Assembly: GCA_934215455.1 (NCBI GenBank)
Contig: CAKPZX010000001.1
Coordinates: 39,484-103,483, forward strand
Source of the DNA: an uncultured Streptococcus sp.
GTDB lineage: Bacteria > Bacillota > Bacilli > Lactobacillales > Streptococcaceae
Direction: 5' to 3'
DNA length: 64,000 nt
In this document: in pieces, positions 55,449 to 64,000 of the stretch
Numbering within the stretch: the stretch's first letter is position 1
How the letters are laid out: each line of letters starts with the position of its first letter
The notes under the pieces: generated by a model
What the model was told of the DNA's origin: nothing
Database searches by the model: none
Seen by the model: the letters and a program-made list of their open reading frames with translations, nothing else
Made by a program: the position numbers and the translations under genes

Positions 55449-55497
55449 AGGAGCGGGTCAGGATGAATGGTTCAGGATTCACCACGCTCCTTTTTTG
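55449..55497 (+). terminator. Terminator of the MacAB-type operon
   Basis: GGAGCG pairs with CGCTCC around an inner GAATC-rich hairpin, followed by six T. Confidence 0.8.
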
Positions 55498-55686
55498 TAC
55501 TTTTGTCGAACCCTTTTCAATCATCTCATCTTATACAGGTCAAGCTATTTAGTTAGTCAACGACGGTCTTCAGTTGTTTTTGAGTATTCATTCAAGAAGC
55601 TGCATTTTTTCTTCCATCTTATTTTTGTTTAATTGGTAAATATTAGTGAATTTCTGGTCTAAATATGATAGAATAGGGGAGAATAA

Positions 55687-57192
<1,506 letters not shown>

Positions 57193-57199
57193 GCTAAAA

Positions 57200-57230
57200 G
57201 AAAACACTGATCGCAAGATCAGTGTTTTTT
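57200..57230. terminator. Bidirectional terminator after lysS
   Basis: AAAACACTGATC, GCAA, GATCAGTGTTTTTT, between convergent genes. Confidence 0.88.
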
Positions 57231-57852
57231 AGTCTTCCATATAAGAGGTGTCGTTCCAAGTATCTAAGTGATAGTGCTCAAAATCATCTGTTGTCAGAAT
57301 CGTCACGCTGGCATTATTTAGTCCGCCATTTTTACGGAGTTCTCCTGTTTCATAACCAAGCAAGGTTCGAATAGAAGCTGTCAAATTAGCCCCATGTCCA
57401 ACGATGAGAACAGTATCGAGCTCTTTTCCTTTCAGGCTTTTTACAAAATCACAGGTACGTTTGGTCGTTTCATAGACAGATTCTGCATCAAAGATTTCAT
57501 TTTGAAAGCGAGCTAGGTTATGGCGAAAGGCATCCATTTGTTGGGGATAGATAGCTGATATGGTTGAAATTTTAGCACCTTCCAGTTTTCCCAAATTCCA
57601 TTCACGAAGAGCAGGCGTTGCTTGCAATTCTAGAGGTGTCTCCAATTGATCGAGGATGATCTGTGCGGTATGGACTGTCCGTGGCAGATCACTTGCAAAG
57701 GCTGCATCAAAAGGAACAGTAGCCAGGTGCTTTCCTAATTTTTCAAGCTGATGAATAGAGGCTGGTAACAACGGAGAATCGCCATTTGATCCCTGAAAAC
57801 GTCCTTCTTCATTCCATTCTGTCCGTCCGTGTCGAATAAAATATAGTTTCAC
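57229..57852 (-). CDS. Histidine phosphatase (phosphoglycerate mutase-like)
   Basis: A 207-residue protein with the catalytic RHGRTEWNE motif (about 7-15; nucleophilic His8) and the second histidine in VGHGAN near residue 152. This is the GpmB/CobC-like branch, usually a phosphatase rather than a mutase. The substrate is unknown. The upstream YbaK gene ends 22 nt before its start in the same direction, so they are likely co-transcribed. Confidence 0.9.
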   Translation of the reverse strand: MKLYFIRHGRTEWNEEGRFQGSNGDSPLLPASIHQLEKLGKHLATVPFDAAFASDLPRTVHTAQIILDQLETPLELQATPALREWNLGKLEGAKISTISAIYPQQMDAFRHNLARFQNEIFDAESVYETTKRTCDFVKSLKGKELDTVLIVGHGANLTASIRTLLGYETGELRKNGGLNNASVTILTTDDFEHYHLDTWNDTSYMED

Positions 57853-57874
57853 AATCTTGTCTCCTTCTCTGTCA

Positions 57875-58348
57875 TTATTCTAAAATATCTGCAAAAGTCG
57901 CTTGTACGAAGTCTGCTAGAAGTTGTGGTTTGATTTGAATACTATGGCCGATTTCCCCAGCAGATACGATCATGGTCTCTAACTGAAGGGCTGATTCATC
58001 GATAAAGATTGGGAAAGGATGCTTTTGACGAATGCCCACGGGATTATTGGCCCCATGAATATAACCTGTTGTTTTTTCGAGATCCTTTTGAGGAATCATA
58101 GCGACTTTCTTATTCCCTGATAATTTGGCCAATTTTTTCTCTGAAAGATGCTCCGTGATAGGAATGATCCCAATCACAGGACCCGTTTTATCACCTTTGA
58201 GAGCTAGGGTTTTGAAAATAGTAGAGCGATCAATCCCTTCTGGTAAGATCCCTTCTAAAGCGTTGATTTGTAAGCCTATGTGCTCAATTTTTGCTTTTGT
58301 CAAGATCTGTTCGACCAAGGTTTTTTTCACTTTATTTTTTTTTGCCAT
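57875..58348 (-). CDS. ybaK: Cys-tRNA(Pro) deacylase YbaK/EbsC
   Basis: A 157-residue protein of the YbaK/EbsC family. Conserved segments: FKTLALKGDK near residue 45, and YIHGANNPVGIRQKHP in the centre, which forms the substrate pocket. The family hydrolyses cysteine mischarged on tRNA-Pro. The Shine-Dalgarno AAGGAGAAAG precedes the ATG. It leads a two-gene unit with the histidine phosphatase. Confidence 0.9.
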   Translation of the reverse strand: MAKKNKVKKTLVEQILTKAKIEHIGLQINALEGILPEGIDRSTIFKTLALKGDKTGPVIGIIPITEHLSEKKLAKLSGNKKVAMIPQKDLEKTTGYIHGANNPVGIRQKHPFPIFIDESALQLETMIVSAGEIGHSIQIKPQLLADFVQATFADILE

Positions 58349-58444
58349 GGCTTTCTCCTTTTTTCATTTTCTCTACAAAATCAGATTTCATTAGACCATT
58401 ATAACATATAATAGTGGCGATATTACCTTCCCCTTTGAAAATAG

Positions 58445-58485
58445 AAAACAGCAGAAAAAGTGAAGATCACTTGATCTGCTGTTTT
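58445..58485 (-). terminator. Terminator after the GH25 gene
   Basis: Minus strand AAAACAGCAG/CTGCTGTTTT with an inner AAGTGA/TCACTT stem. Confidence 0.65.
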
Positions 58486-58489
58486 AAGG

Positions 58490-59365
58490 TTATGAGGAAG
58501 AGTTATCTTTTTGTACCTTGAAAAGTTTCCGATAAATCGCTTCTTGGTCTTGCGTCGGAGCAATTTGGTTGAGATCCAAGTAGTGTGAGAATCCATTTAA
58601 TTGCCCTTGAGAGGTATATTGATGCAAGTCGTATTCCGTGTTGGTATCTGGCGCGGCATTATAGTAGCCATCATCAAATCCATAAGTAGGAATCCAAAGA
58701 GCCGTAAATTTATCAGTGGAGATACTATGTTCTTCCATGAAGTAAGTTCCGATATAGAGTCCAATATTTTTTGCACCCAAAGCTTGTAGTTTTGCTCGGA
58801 AAGCTTCAACACCTGCGTTCATATCCTTCATGGTTTTTTCCTCAACGTCTAACCAATAGTAGGTCGGTTTGTAAGGAGAAGCAGCCTTGTAAAATTCCTC
58901 TGCTTCTTTTTCCATTTCTTTTTTATCCTTAGCAGCGACATAAGCATAGACTGCGACAGGGATATTTCGTTTTTGGAATTCTAGGATATGGGTTTTAAAA
59001 GATTTATCCAGACCATTTAAGTAGGTTGCTGCATTTTCCTTTTTAGCTTGAGCCCCACTATGAACACGAACGATCACACCTCCCACATTTTGGGAGAGGA
59101 CATCGTAATCAATTTCACTAGGCAATTGCCAGCCTGAGATATCAATGATCGGGCGGCCAACCAGTTCTGGATTGATGTCTTCCTCTTTTTTAGAAGAAGA
59201 GCTTGCAGTAGTTGTTTTTTTAGGTGTATTGGAGTTCGGAATCGTTTGGGTTGTTTCTTGTTGTGCTCTTGCTTGCATATCAGCAATTGTTCGTGAAAGA
59301 ACGAGAAAAGAAATGAAACTGATAAAAAAGACCAAGAGAACAACGGGTTTTATCCTTTTTCTCAT
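58490..59365 (-). CDS. GH25-family (lysozyme-like) cell wall hydrolase, membrane-anchored
   Basis: A 291-residue protein. One N-terminal transmembrane helix (about 6-26) is followed by a Thr/Ser/Lys-rich linker (about 35-65) and a GH25 domain. Catalytic-site features are D75 in DISGWQ and the D173/E175 pair in YYWLDVEEK, the family's DxE motif. GH25 enzymes cleave the beta-1,4 bond of peptidoglycan glycan strands. With no choline- or wall-binding repeats, it is probably held at the membrane, acting locally. It is monocistronic. Confidence 0.87.
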   Translation of the reverse strand: MRKRIKPVVLLVFFISFISFLVLSRTIADMQARAQQETTQTIPNSNTPKKTTTASSSSKKEEDINPELVGRPIIDISGWQLPSEIDYDVLSQNVGGVIVRVHSGAQAKKENAATYLNGLDKSFKTHILEFQKRNIPVAVYAYVAAKDKKEMEKEAEEFYKAASPYKPTYYWLDVEEKTMKDMNAGVEAFRAKLQALGAKNIGLYIGTYFMEEHSISTDKFTALWIPTYGFDDGYYNAAPDTNTEYDLHQYTSQGQLNGFSHYLDLNQIAPTQDQEAIYRKLFKVQKDNSSS

Positions 59366-59554
59366 ACAGAATCATTTTACCGTAAAAAAAACGAAAAGGC
59401 AAAAGTTAATGCTTAAAAGATCCCAATTTCAGCCATTATTTTCAAAAAAAAGGAATCTTTTCATCGAAAAAGGATAAAAATATATGAAAATAAGAAAGAT
59501 ATTAAGAATATTTCTGGAAAATAGAGAAGAAGCCGAATCTTTTCTGCCCTTTCC

Positions 59555-59583
59555 TTGGTTTTGCTTCTTAAAAATGATATAAT
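59555..59583 (+). promoter_or_regulatory. Promoter of ftsW
   Basis: TTGGTT (59555-59560), 17 bp and TATAAT (59578-59583). Confidence 0.65.
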
Positions 59584-59613
59584 GAAGGTTGAACATTAGG
59601 AATATGGTGAATT

Positions 59614-60855
59614 ATGAAAATTGAAAAAAGACATCTTTTAAATTATTCCATCCTCATTCCCTATTTGATTTTATCCATTATTGGTTTGATTGTAGTCTAT
59701 TCGACAACAAGTGCCTTGGCAATTCAAAGTGGAGTGAGTTCTACTCGGATGGTGCGGACACAGGGACTCTTTTTTATCCTTAGTCTCCTAACCATCGCCT
59801 TGATTTATAAATTTAGCTTAAAGTTTCTTCGAAATAAAAAAGTGCTGGCTTTTGTCATCTTTATTGAAGTGATTTTGTTGATTTTGTCTAGGTTTATCAC
59901 GGATACGGTCAATGGAGCTCACGGTTGGTTGACAATTCCTGGAGGTTTCAGTATCCAGCCAGCGGAGTACCTCAAGGTGATCTTAGTCTGGTATCTAGCC
60001 TTGATCTTTTCTAAACGACAAGACGAGATACGTGATTATGATTATCAAGCCTTGACCCACAATGAATGGATTCCAAGGAATTTAAACGATTGGCGTTGGC
60101 TGACCTTGATTCTGATTGGAATCGTTGTGATTATGCCGGACTTGGGAAATGCGACGATCTTGGCCTTAACGGTCTTGATCATGATTACGGCTAGTGGAGT
60201 GGGTTACCGTTGGTTTACCTCTTTACTTGGTTTAGTTGTTGGGGCATCCACCATTGTCCTTGGTTCAATATGGATTATCGGTGTGGATCGTGTCGCTAAA
60301 ATTCCTGTCTTTGGTTATGTGGCCAAACGTTTTAGTGCCTTCTTTAACCCCTTTAATGACTTGTCTGGCGCAGGTCACCAATTAGCTAATTCTTACTATG
60401 CCATGAGTAACGGTGGTTGGTTTGGCTTGGGGCTAGGAAATTCCATTGAAAAACAAGGATACTTACCAGAAGCGCACACAGACTTTGTGTTTGCAATTGT
60501 GATTGAAGAATTAGGTTTTGTTGGAGCTAGCTTGATCCTTGCTCTCCTATTCTTCTTAATCCTTCGGATCATTTTAGTCGGTATTCGAGCAAAGAATCCT
60601 TTTAATTCGATGATGGCCATTGGGATCGGTGGAATGATCTTAGTGCAAACCTTCATTAACATCGGAGGAATTTCTGGTTTGATTCCGTCTACAGGAGTGA
60701 CCTTCCCCTTCTTATCCCAAGGGGGAAATAGCTTATGGGTATTATCCGTAGCGATTGCTTTCGTTTTGAATATCGACGCTAGTGAAAAACGGGCCAAGAT
60801 GGAACAAGAAGGCATGGTTTTTGAAGAAAAAGGTAAAATCAAACCTTATTATTAA
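59614..60855 (+). CDS. ftsW: Cell division protein FtsW (SEDS peptidoglycan glycosyltransferase)
   Basis: A 413-residue SEDS protein with about ten helices. Characteristic segments: NGAHGWLTIPGGFSIQPAEYLK (first conserved block, around residues 97-118), GHQLANSYYAMSNGGWFGLGLGNS and GLIPSTGVTFPFLSQGGNS near the C-terminus. FtsW polymerises septal peptidoglycan with a class B penicillin-binding protein. Co-directional linkage to ppc and tuf downstream is conserved in streptococci. It ends 38 nt before ppc. Confidence 0.96.
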   Translation: MKIEKRHLLNYSILIPYLILSIIGLIVVYSTTSALAIQSGVSSTRMVRTQGLFFILSLLTIALIYKFSLKFLRNKKVLAFVIFIEVILLILSRFITDTVNGAHGWLTIPGGFSIQPAEYLKVILVWYLALIFSKRQDEIRDYDYQALTHNEWIPRNLNDWRWLTLILIGIVVIMPDLGNATILALTVLIMITASGVGYRWFTSLLGLVVGASTIVLGSIWIIGVDRVAKIPVFGYVAKRFSAFFNPFNDLSGAGHQLANSYYAMSNGGWFGLGLGNSIEKQGYLPEAHTDFVFAIVIEELGFVGASLILALLFFLILRIILVGIRAKNPFNSMMAIGIGGMILVQTFINIGGISGLIPSTGVTFPFLSQGGNSLWVLSVAIAFVLNIDASEKRAKMEQEGMVFEEKGKIKPYY

Positions 60856-60893
60856 AAGGGAATTGTTGAATGGCTATTCAAAAAGGAGAAAAA

Positions 60894-63719
60894 ATGGTCT
60901 TACAAAAATTAGAGAACTTCACAAATAAAGATATTATCAAAGAAGAAGCCGAAATCTTAACCAATTTATTAGATGATATTACGAAAAATTTGGTTCGTCC
61001 GGAAACCTTTGATAAAATTACGCAGTTGAAGGATCTATCAAAAACACAGAACTATCATGAGTTGAATCAAATAGTGGAACAATTGACAAATGAAGAAATG
61101 ACAGTGATTTCACGTTATTTTGCCATTTTACCACTCTTGATTAACATCTCAGAAGATGTCGATTTGGCCTATGAAATCAATCATTTGAATAACGTGGATG
61201 GTGAATACCTCGGAAAACTTTCTTCAACCATTAAAGAAGTTGCAAAAAATGAAGATGCACAAGAAATTCTTGAAAATCTCAATATTGTACCTGTTTTAAC
61301 AGCCCATCCAACTCAAGTGCAACGAAAAACCATGCTGGATCTAACTAATCATATTCATGCTCTTCTTCGTCAGCACCGGGATGTTAAAGCTGGTTTAATG
61401 AATGAGAATAAGTGGTATAACAATCTTCGTTGTAATATCGAAATCATGATGCAAACGGATATGATTCGTGACAAAAAATTGAAGGTTACCAATGAGATCA
61501 CCAATGTCATGGAATATTACAATAGCTCTTTCTTACAAGCTGTTCCAAATCTTATGTTGGAATACAAACGCTTGGCAAAAGAGCATGGATTAGAGCTTGA
61601 ACAACCACGTCCGATCACAATGGGCATGTGGATTGGGGGAGACCGGGACGGGAATCCGTTTGTAACAGCTGAGACCTTGAAGCGTTCAGCAACTATTCAA
61701 AGCGAAGTCATTTTGAACTATTACATCGAAAAGATTTCTAAATTATACCGTCATTTCTCCCTTTCAACGAGTCTTTCTAAAACAAGTGAAGCAGTAGCTG
61801 AAATGGCAGCCCTATCCAGTGATACATCCGTCTTTCGTGAAAAAGAACCTTACCGTCGGGCTTTCCACTATATCCAATCAAAATTGATCCAAACCTTGGT
61901 CAATTTAAAAGAATGGACGATGGTGGGAGAAACCAGAGAAGATCGTTATGCTGTCGAGAGGTTATTAGGAGCAAATGCTCATCAACAAGGGCCAGTTTCT
62001 GATTATATCGGCAATCGTATCTCTGGAGCTCTAAAGAAAATTTCTGAGAAAGAAGCTCCAGCTTATGCCTCTGCTCAAGAATTTAAAGAAGACCTTGAAA
62101 AGATCAAAGATTCCTTGTTAGAAAACAAATCAGAGTATTTGATTTCTGGTGAATTTGCAGAACTTCTAGAAGCCATCGATGTTTTTGGATTCTATCTGGC
62201 CTCTATTGATATGCGTCAGGATTCGAGTGTGCATGAAGCCTGTGTGACAGAATTGCTGAAATCAGCTGGAATAAATGACCATTATTCTGATTTATCAGAG
62301 GATGAAAAGTGTCAAGTTCTCTTGAAAGAACTTTTAGAAGACCCACGTATTTTATCAGCAACCCATGCTGAAAAATCTGAACTGCTTGAAAAAGAATTAG
62401 CGATTTTCCAAACGGCCCGTGAATTGAAGGATCGTTTAGGAGAAGAAGTCATTCGTCAAAACATCATTTCTCATGCAACCAGTGTGTCAGATATGTTGGA
62501 ATTGGCTGTGATGTTGAAAGAAGTGGGCTTAGTCGATACGGAAAAAGCTCGCGTTCAAATCGTACCGTTGTTTGAAACGATCGAAGACTTGGATCACTCA
62601 GAAGAAACCATGAGAAGTTACTTGTCACTTCCAATCGCTAAACGTTGGATTGCTTCTAAGAACAACTACCAAGAGATTATGTTAGGTTACTCTGATTCCA
62701 ACAAAGATGGTGGATACTTGTCTTCTTGTTGGACCCTCTTTAAAGCCCAACAACAATTGACCGCTATCGGAGACGAGTTTGGAGTGAAGATTACCTTCTT
62801 CCATGGTCGTGGCGGTACTGTTGGTCGTGGTGGAGGTCCTACTTATGAAGCCATCACTTCTCAACCATTGAAATCCATTAATGACCGTATCCGCTTAACT
62901 GAGCAAGGGGAAGTGATCGGTAATAAATATGGAAATAAAGATGCTGCCTACTACAACCTTGAAATGCTCGTTTCTGCAACCATTAACCGAATGATTGCCG
63001 AACAAAAGAGTCCATTTTCTATGTTTGATCGTTTCGGGGAAGTCATGGATAAAGTCGTGAATCGCAGTTACGATATCTATCGTGATTTGGTCTTTGGAAA
63101 TGAGCACTTCTATGATTACTTCTTTGAATCAAGTCCGATCAAAGCAATTTCAAGTTTTAATATTGGTTCACGTCCAGCTGCTCGTAAGACCATTACAGAA
63201 ATTGGTGGTTTGCGTGCTATTCCTTGGGTCTTCTCTTGGTCACAAAGTCGAGTGATGTTCCCTGGTTGGTATGGAGTAGGTTCTAGCTTTAAGGAATTTA
63301 TCGATGAGGATCCTGAGAATATCGAAACCCTTCGATACATGTATAAAAACTGGCCTTTCTTCCAATCTCTCTTGTCAAATGTGGACATGGTCTTATCCAA
63401 AGCTAATATGGATATTGCCTTTGAGTACGCGCAATTGTGTGAAGAAGAAGAAGTTCGCAATATCTATCAGATTATCTTACATGAATGGCAATTGACCAAG
63501 GACATCATCTTGATGATTGAGGAACAAGACGAGTTGCTCGCTGAAAATCCTTATTTGAAAGAAAGTTTGGACTATCGGATGCCATACTTTAACGTCTTGA
63601 ACTATATTCAGTTAGAATTAATTCGACGTCAACGGACTGGACAACTACCAGCCGATCAAGACAAGCTGATCCATATTACGATCAATGGAGTGGCTACAGG
63701 ATTACGAAATTCAGGTTAA
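60894..63719 (+). CDS. ppc: Phosphoenolpyruvate carboxylase
   Basis: A 941-residue enzyme. Catalytic histidine H138 is in TAHPTQ, and [15 protein letters not shown] and [14 protein letters not shown] mark the active site; the C-terminus ATGLRNSG is conserved. It carboxylates PEP to oxaloacetate for aspartate-family biosynthesis. I prefer ATG 60894, which follows AAGGAG by 5 nt and gives [12 protein letters not shown] 60870 is an alternative adding 8 residues. It is about 40 residues longer than I expect for the pneumococcal enzyme, owing to an extra segment at about 340-388. Confidence 0.95.
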   Translation: MVLQKLENFTNKDIIKEEAEILTNLLDDITKNLVRPETFDKITQLKDLSKTQNYHELNQIVEQLTNEEMTVISRYFAILPLLINISEDVDLAYEINHLNNVDGEYLGKLSSTIKEVAKNEDAQEILENLNIVPVLTAHPTQVQRKTMLDLTNHIHALLRQHRDVKAGLMNENKWYNNLRCNIEIMMQTDMIRDKKLKVTNEITNVMEYYNSSFLQAVPNLMLEYKRLAKEHGLELEQPRPITMGMWIGGDRDGNPFVTAETLKRSATIQSEVILNYYIEKISKLYRHFSLSTSLSKTSEAVAEMAALSSDTSVFREKEPYRRAFHYIQSKLIQTLVNLKEWTMVGETREDRYAVERLLGANAHQQGPVSDYIGNRISGALKKISEKEAPAYASAQEFKEDLEKIKDSLLENKSEYLISGEFAELLEAIDVFGFYLASIDMRQDSSVHEACVTELLKSAGINDHYSDLSEDEKCQVLLKELLEDPRILSATHAEKSELLEKELAIFQTARELKDRLGEEVIRQNIISHATSVSDMLELAVMLKEVGLVDTEKARVQIVPLFETIEDLDHSEETMRSYLSLPIAKRWIASKNNYQEIMLGYSDSNKDGGYLSSCWTLFKAQQQLTAIGDEFGVKITFFHGRGGTVGRGGGPTYEAITSQPLKSINDRIRLTEQGEVIGNKYGNKDAAYYNLEMLVSATINRMIAEQKSPFSMFDRFGEVMDKVVNRSYDIYRDLVFGNEHFYDYFFESSPIKAISSFNIGSRPAARKTITEIGGLRAIPWVFSWSQSRVMFPGWYGVGSSFKEFIDEDPENIETLRYMYKNWPFFQSLLSNVDMVLSKANMDIAFEYAQLCEEEEVRNIYQIILHEWQLTKDIILMIEEQDELLAENPYLKESLDYRMPYFNVLNYIQLELIRRQRTGQLPADQDKLIHITINGVATGLRNSG

Positions 63720-63720
63720 A

Positions 63721-63748
63721 AAAATCGGAACATTGTTCCGATTTTTTT
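63721..63748 (+). terminator. Terminator of ftsW-ppc
   Basis: AAAATCGGAAC, ATT, GTTCCGATTTTTTT, directly after the stop codon. Confidence 0.88.
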
Positions 63749-63897
63749 AGTCCCTGATATTAAAGGACCAAAAGGTATGTAATGGCTTAAATAGAAGATT
63801 TCAAATGAGAATTTTCAAAGCTAGATCAGGATCTTTCAGTAAGACGACAAAACAAAAGAAAAGAAGAGGAATAATTAAGAAAATATAGGTAAAAGGC

Positions 63898-63926
63898 TTG
63901 CAATTTTATCTAAAATTCGATAGAAT
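63898..63926 (+). promoter_or_regulatory. Promoter at the right end (probably tuf)
   Basis: TTGCAA (63898-63903), 17 bp and TAGAAT (63921-63926). A leader of about 65 nt ends in TGGAGG before an ATG at 63998. I see nothing else between 63749 and 63897. Confidence 0.6.
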
Positions 63927-63997
63927 AGTAAGGAAAGTTAGACTGTATTGCCTACTGTCTATCTATAAAATATATTTTATTGGAGGCTTTTACTCAA

Positions 63998-64000
63998 ATG
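63998..64000 (+). CDS. tuf: First codon of the next gene, probably elongation factor Tu
   Basis: Only the ATG is in the window. A strong GGAGG ribosome binding site sits 12 nt upstream, a promoter lies further up, and tuf follows ppc in several streptococci. The identification is by synteny and leader strength only. Confidence 0.4.

Overview
The window is a chromosomal segment of a Streptococcus, most likely of the mitis/sanguinis group (a relative of S. parasanguinis, S. sanguinis or S. pneumoniae). The basis is gene content and order: pmrA-rpmG-secG-rnr-smpB, divergent pepQ/ccpA, the single-membrane-segment VicK in vicRKX, rnc-smc-HAD-HAD-ftsY, hprK-lgt, gor next to a MacAB-type exporter, and ftsW-ppc running into a probable tuf start. 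It is dense core genome with moderately low GC. I see no rRNA, tRNA, prophage, insertion sequence with a transposase, or CRISPR array.

Layout. 1-3739: end of an MFS efflux pump, ribosomal protein L33, SecG, RNase R and SmpB (RNA quality control and secretion). 3795-6627: a surface C69 dipeptidase under a CcpA-type operator, then a TehB methyltransferase. 6631-6947: a structured non-coding repeat flanked by two copies of a terminator hairpin. 7044-13868: TetR regulator, MntH, an ABC exporter and a phosphoesterase. 13980-16764: Rrf2 regulator, PepQ and CcpA. 16906-21525: two glycolipid glycosyltransferases and T-box controlled thrS. 21736-23546: a DUF389 membrane protein, then a leftover thrS 3' end and the second structured repeat. 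23547-26410: vicRKX. 26559-35133: lipoprotein, DUF454, rnc, smc, two HAD phosphatases and ftsY. 35225-38750: zwf and a YraQ/TIGR03943 membrane pair led by a 49-residue protein. 38929-48499: tex, SprT-like, PspC, hprK, lgt, two U32 proteins and small genes. 48534-50547: MET-box controlled methionine-synthase-like gene plus a cyclase-fold gene. 50558-50740: another hairpin-rich repeat. 50741-57192: gor, MacAB and lysS. 57229-64000: phosphatase, YbaK, GH25 hydrolase, ftsW, ppc and the first codon of probable tuf.

How the genes work together. Carbon regulation is concentrated here: ccpA and hprK encode the sensor kinase and regulator of catabolite repression, and cre-like sites lie in front of ccpA itself and the C69 dipeptidase. 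Envelope homeostasis is a second theme: vicRKX, ftsW, ftsY, secG, lgt, glycolipid synthases and a GH25 hydrolase. Translation and RNA turnover is a third: rnr, smpB, rnc, thrS, lysS, tex, the U32 tRNA-modification pair and YbaK.

The most unusual signals are non-coding: (1) two copies of a ~136-nt RNA-like element with compensatory base changes in a stem and a reverse-complemented palindrome, both sitting at terminators; (2) a thrS 3'-end remnant stranded beyond an inserted membrane-protein gene; (3) several genes whose -10 box is only 6-7 nt from the start codon, suggesting leaderless mRNAs; (4) a hairpin between the Shine-Dalgarno and start codon of rnr.
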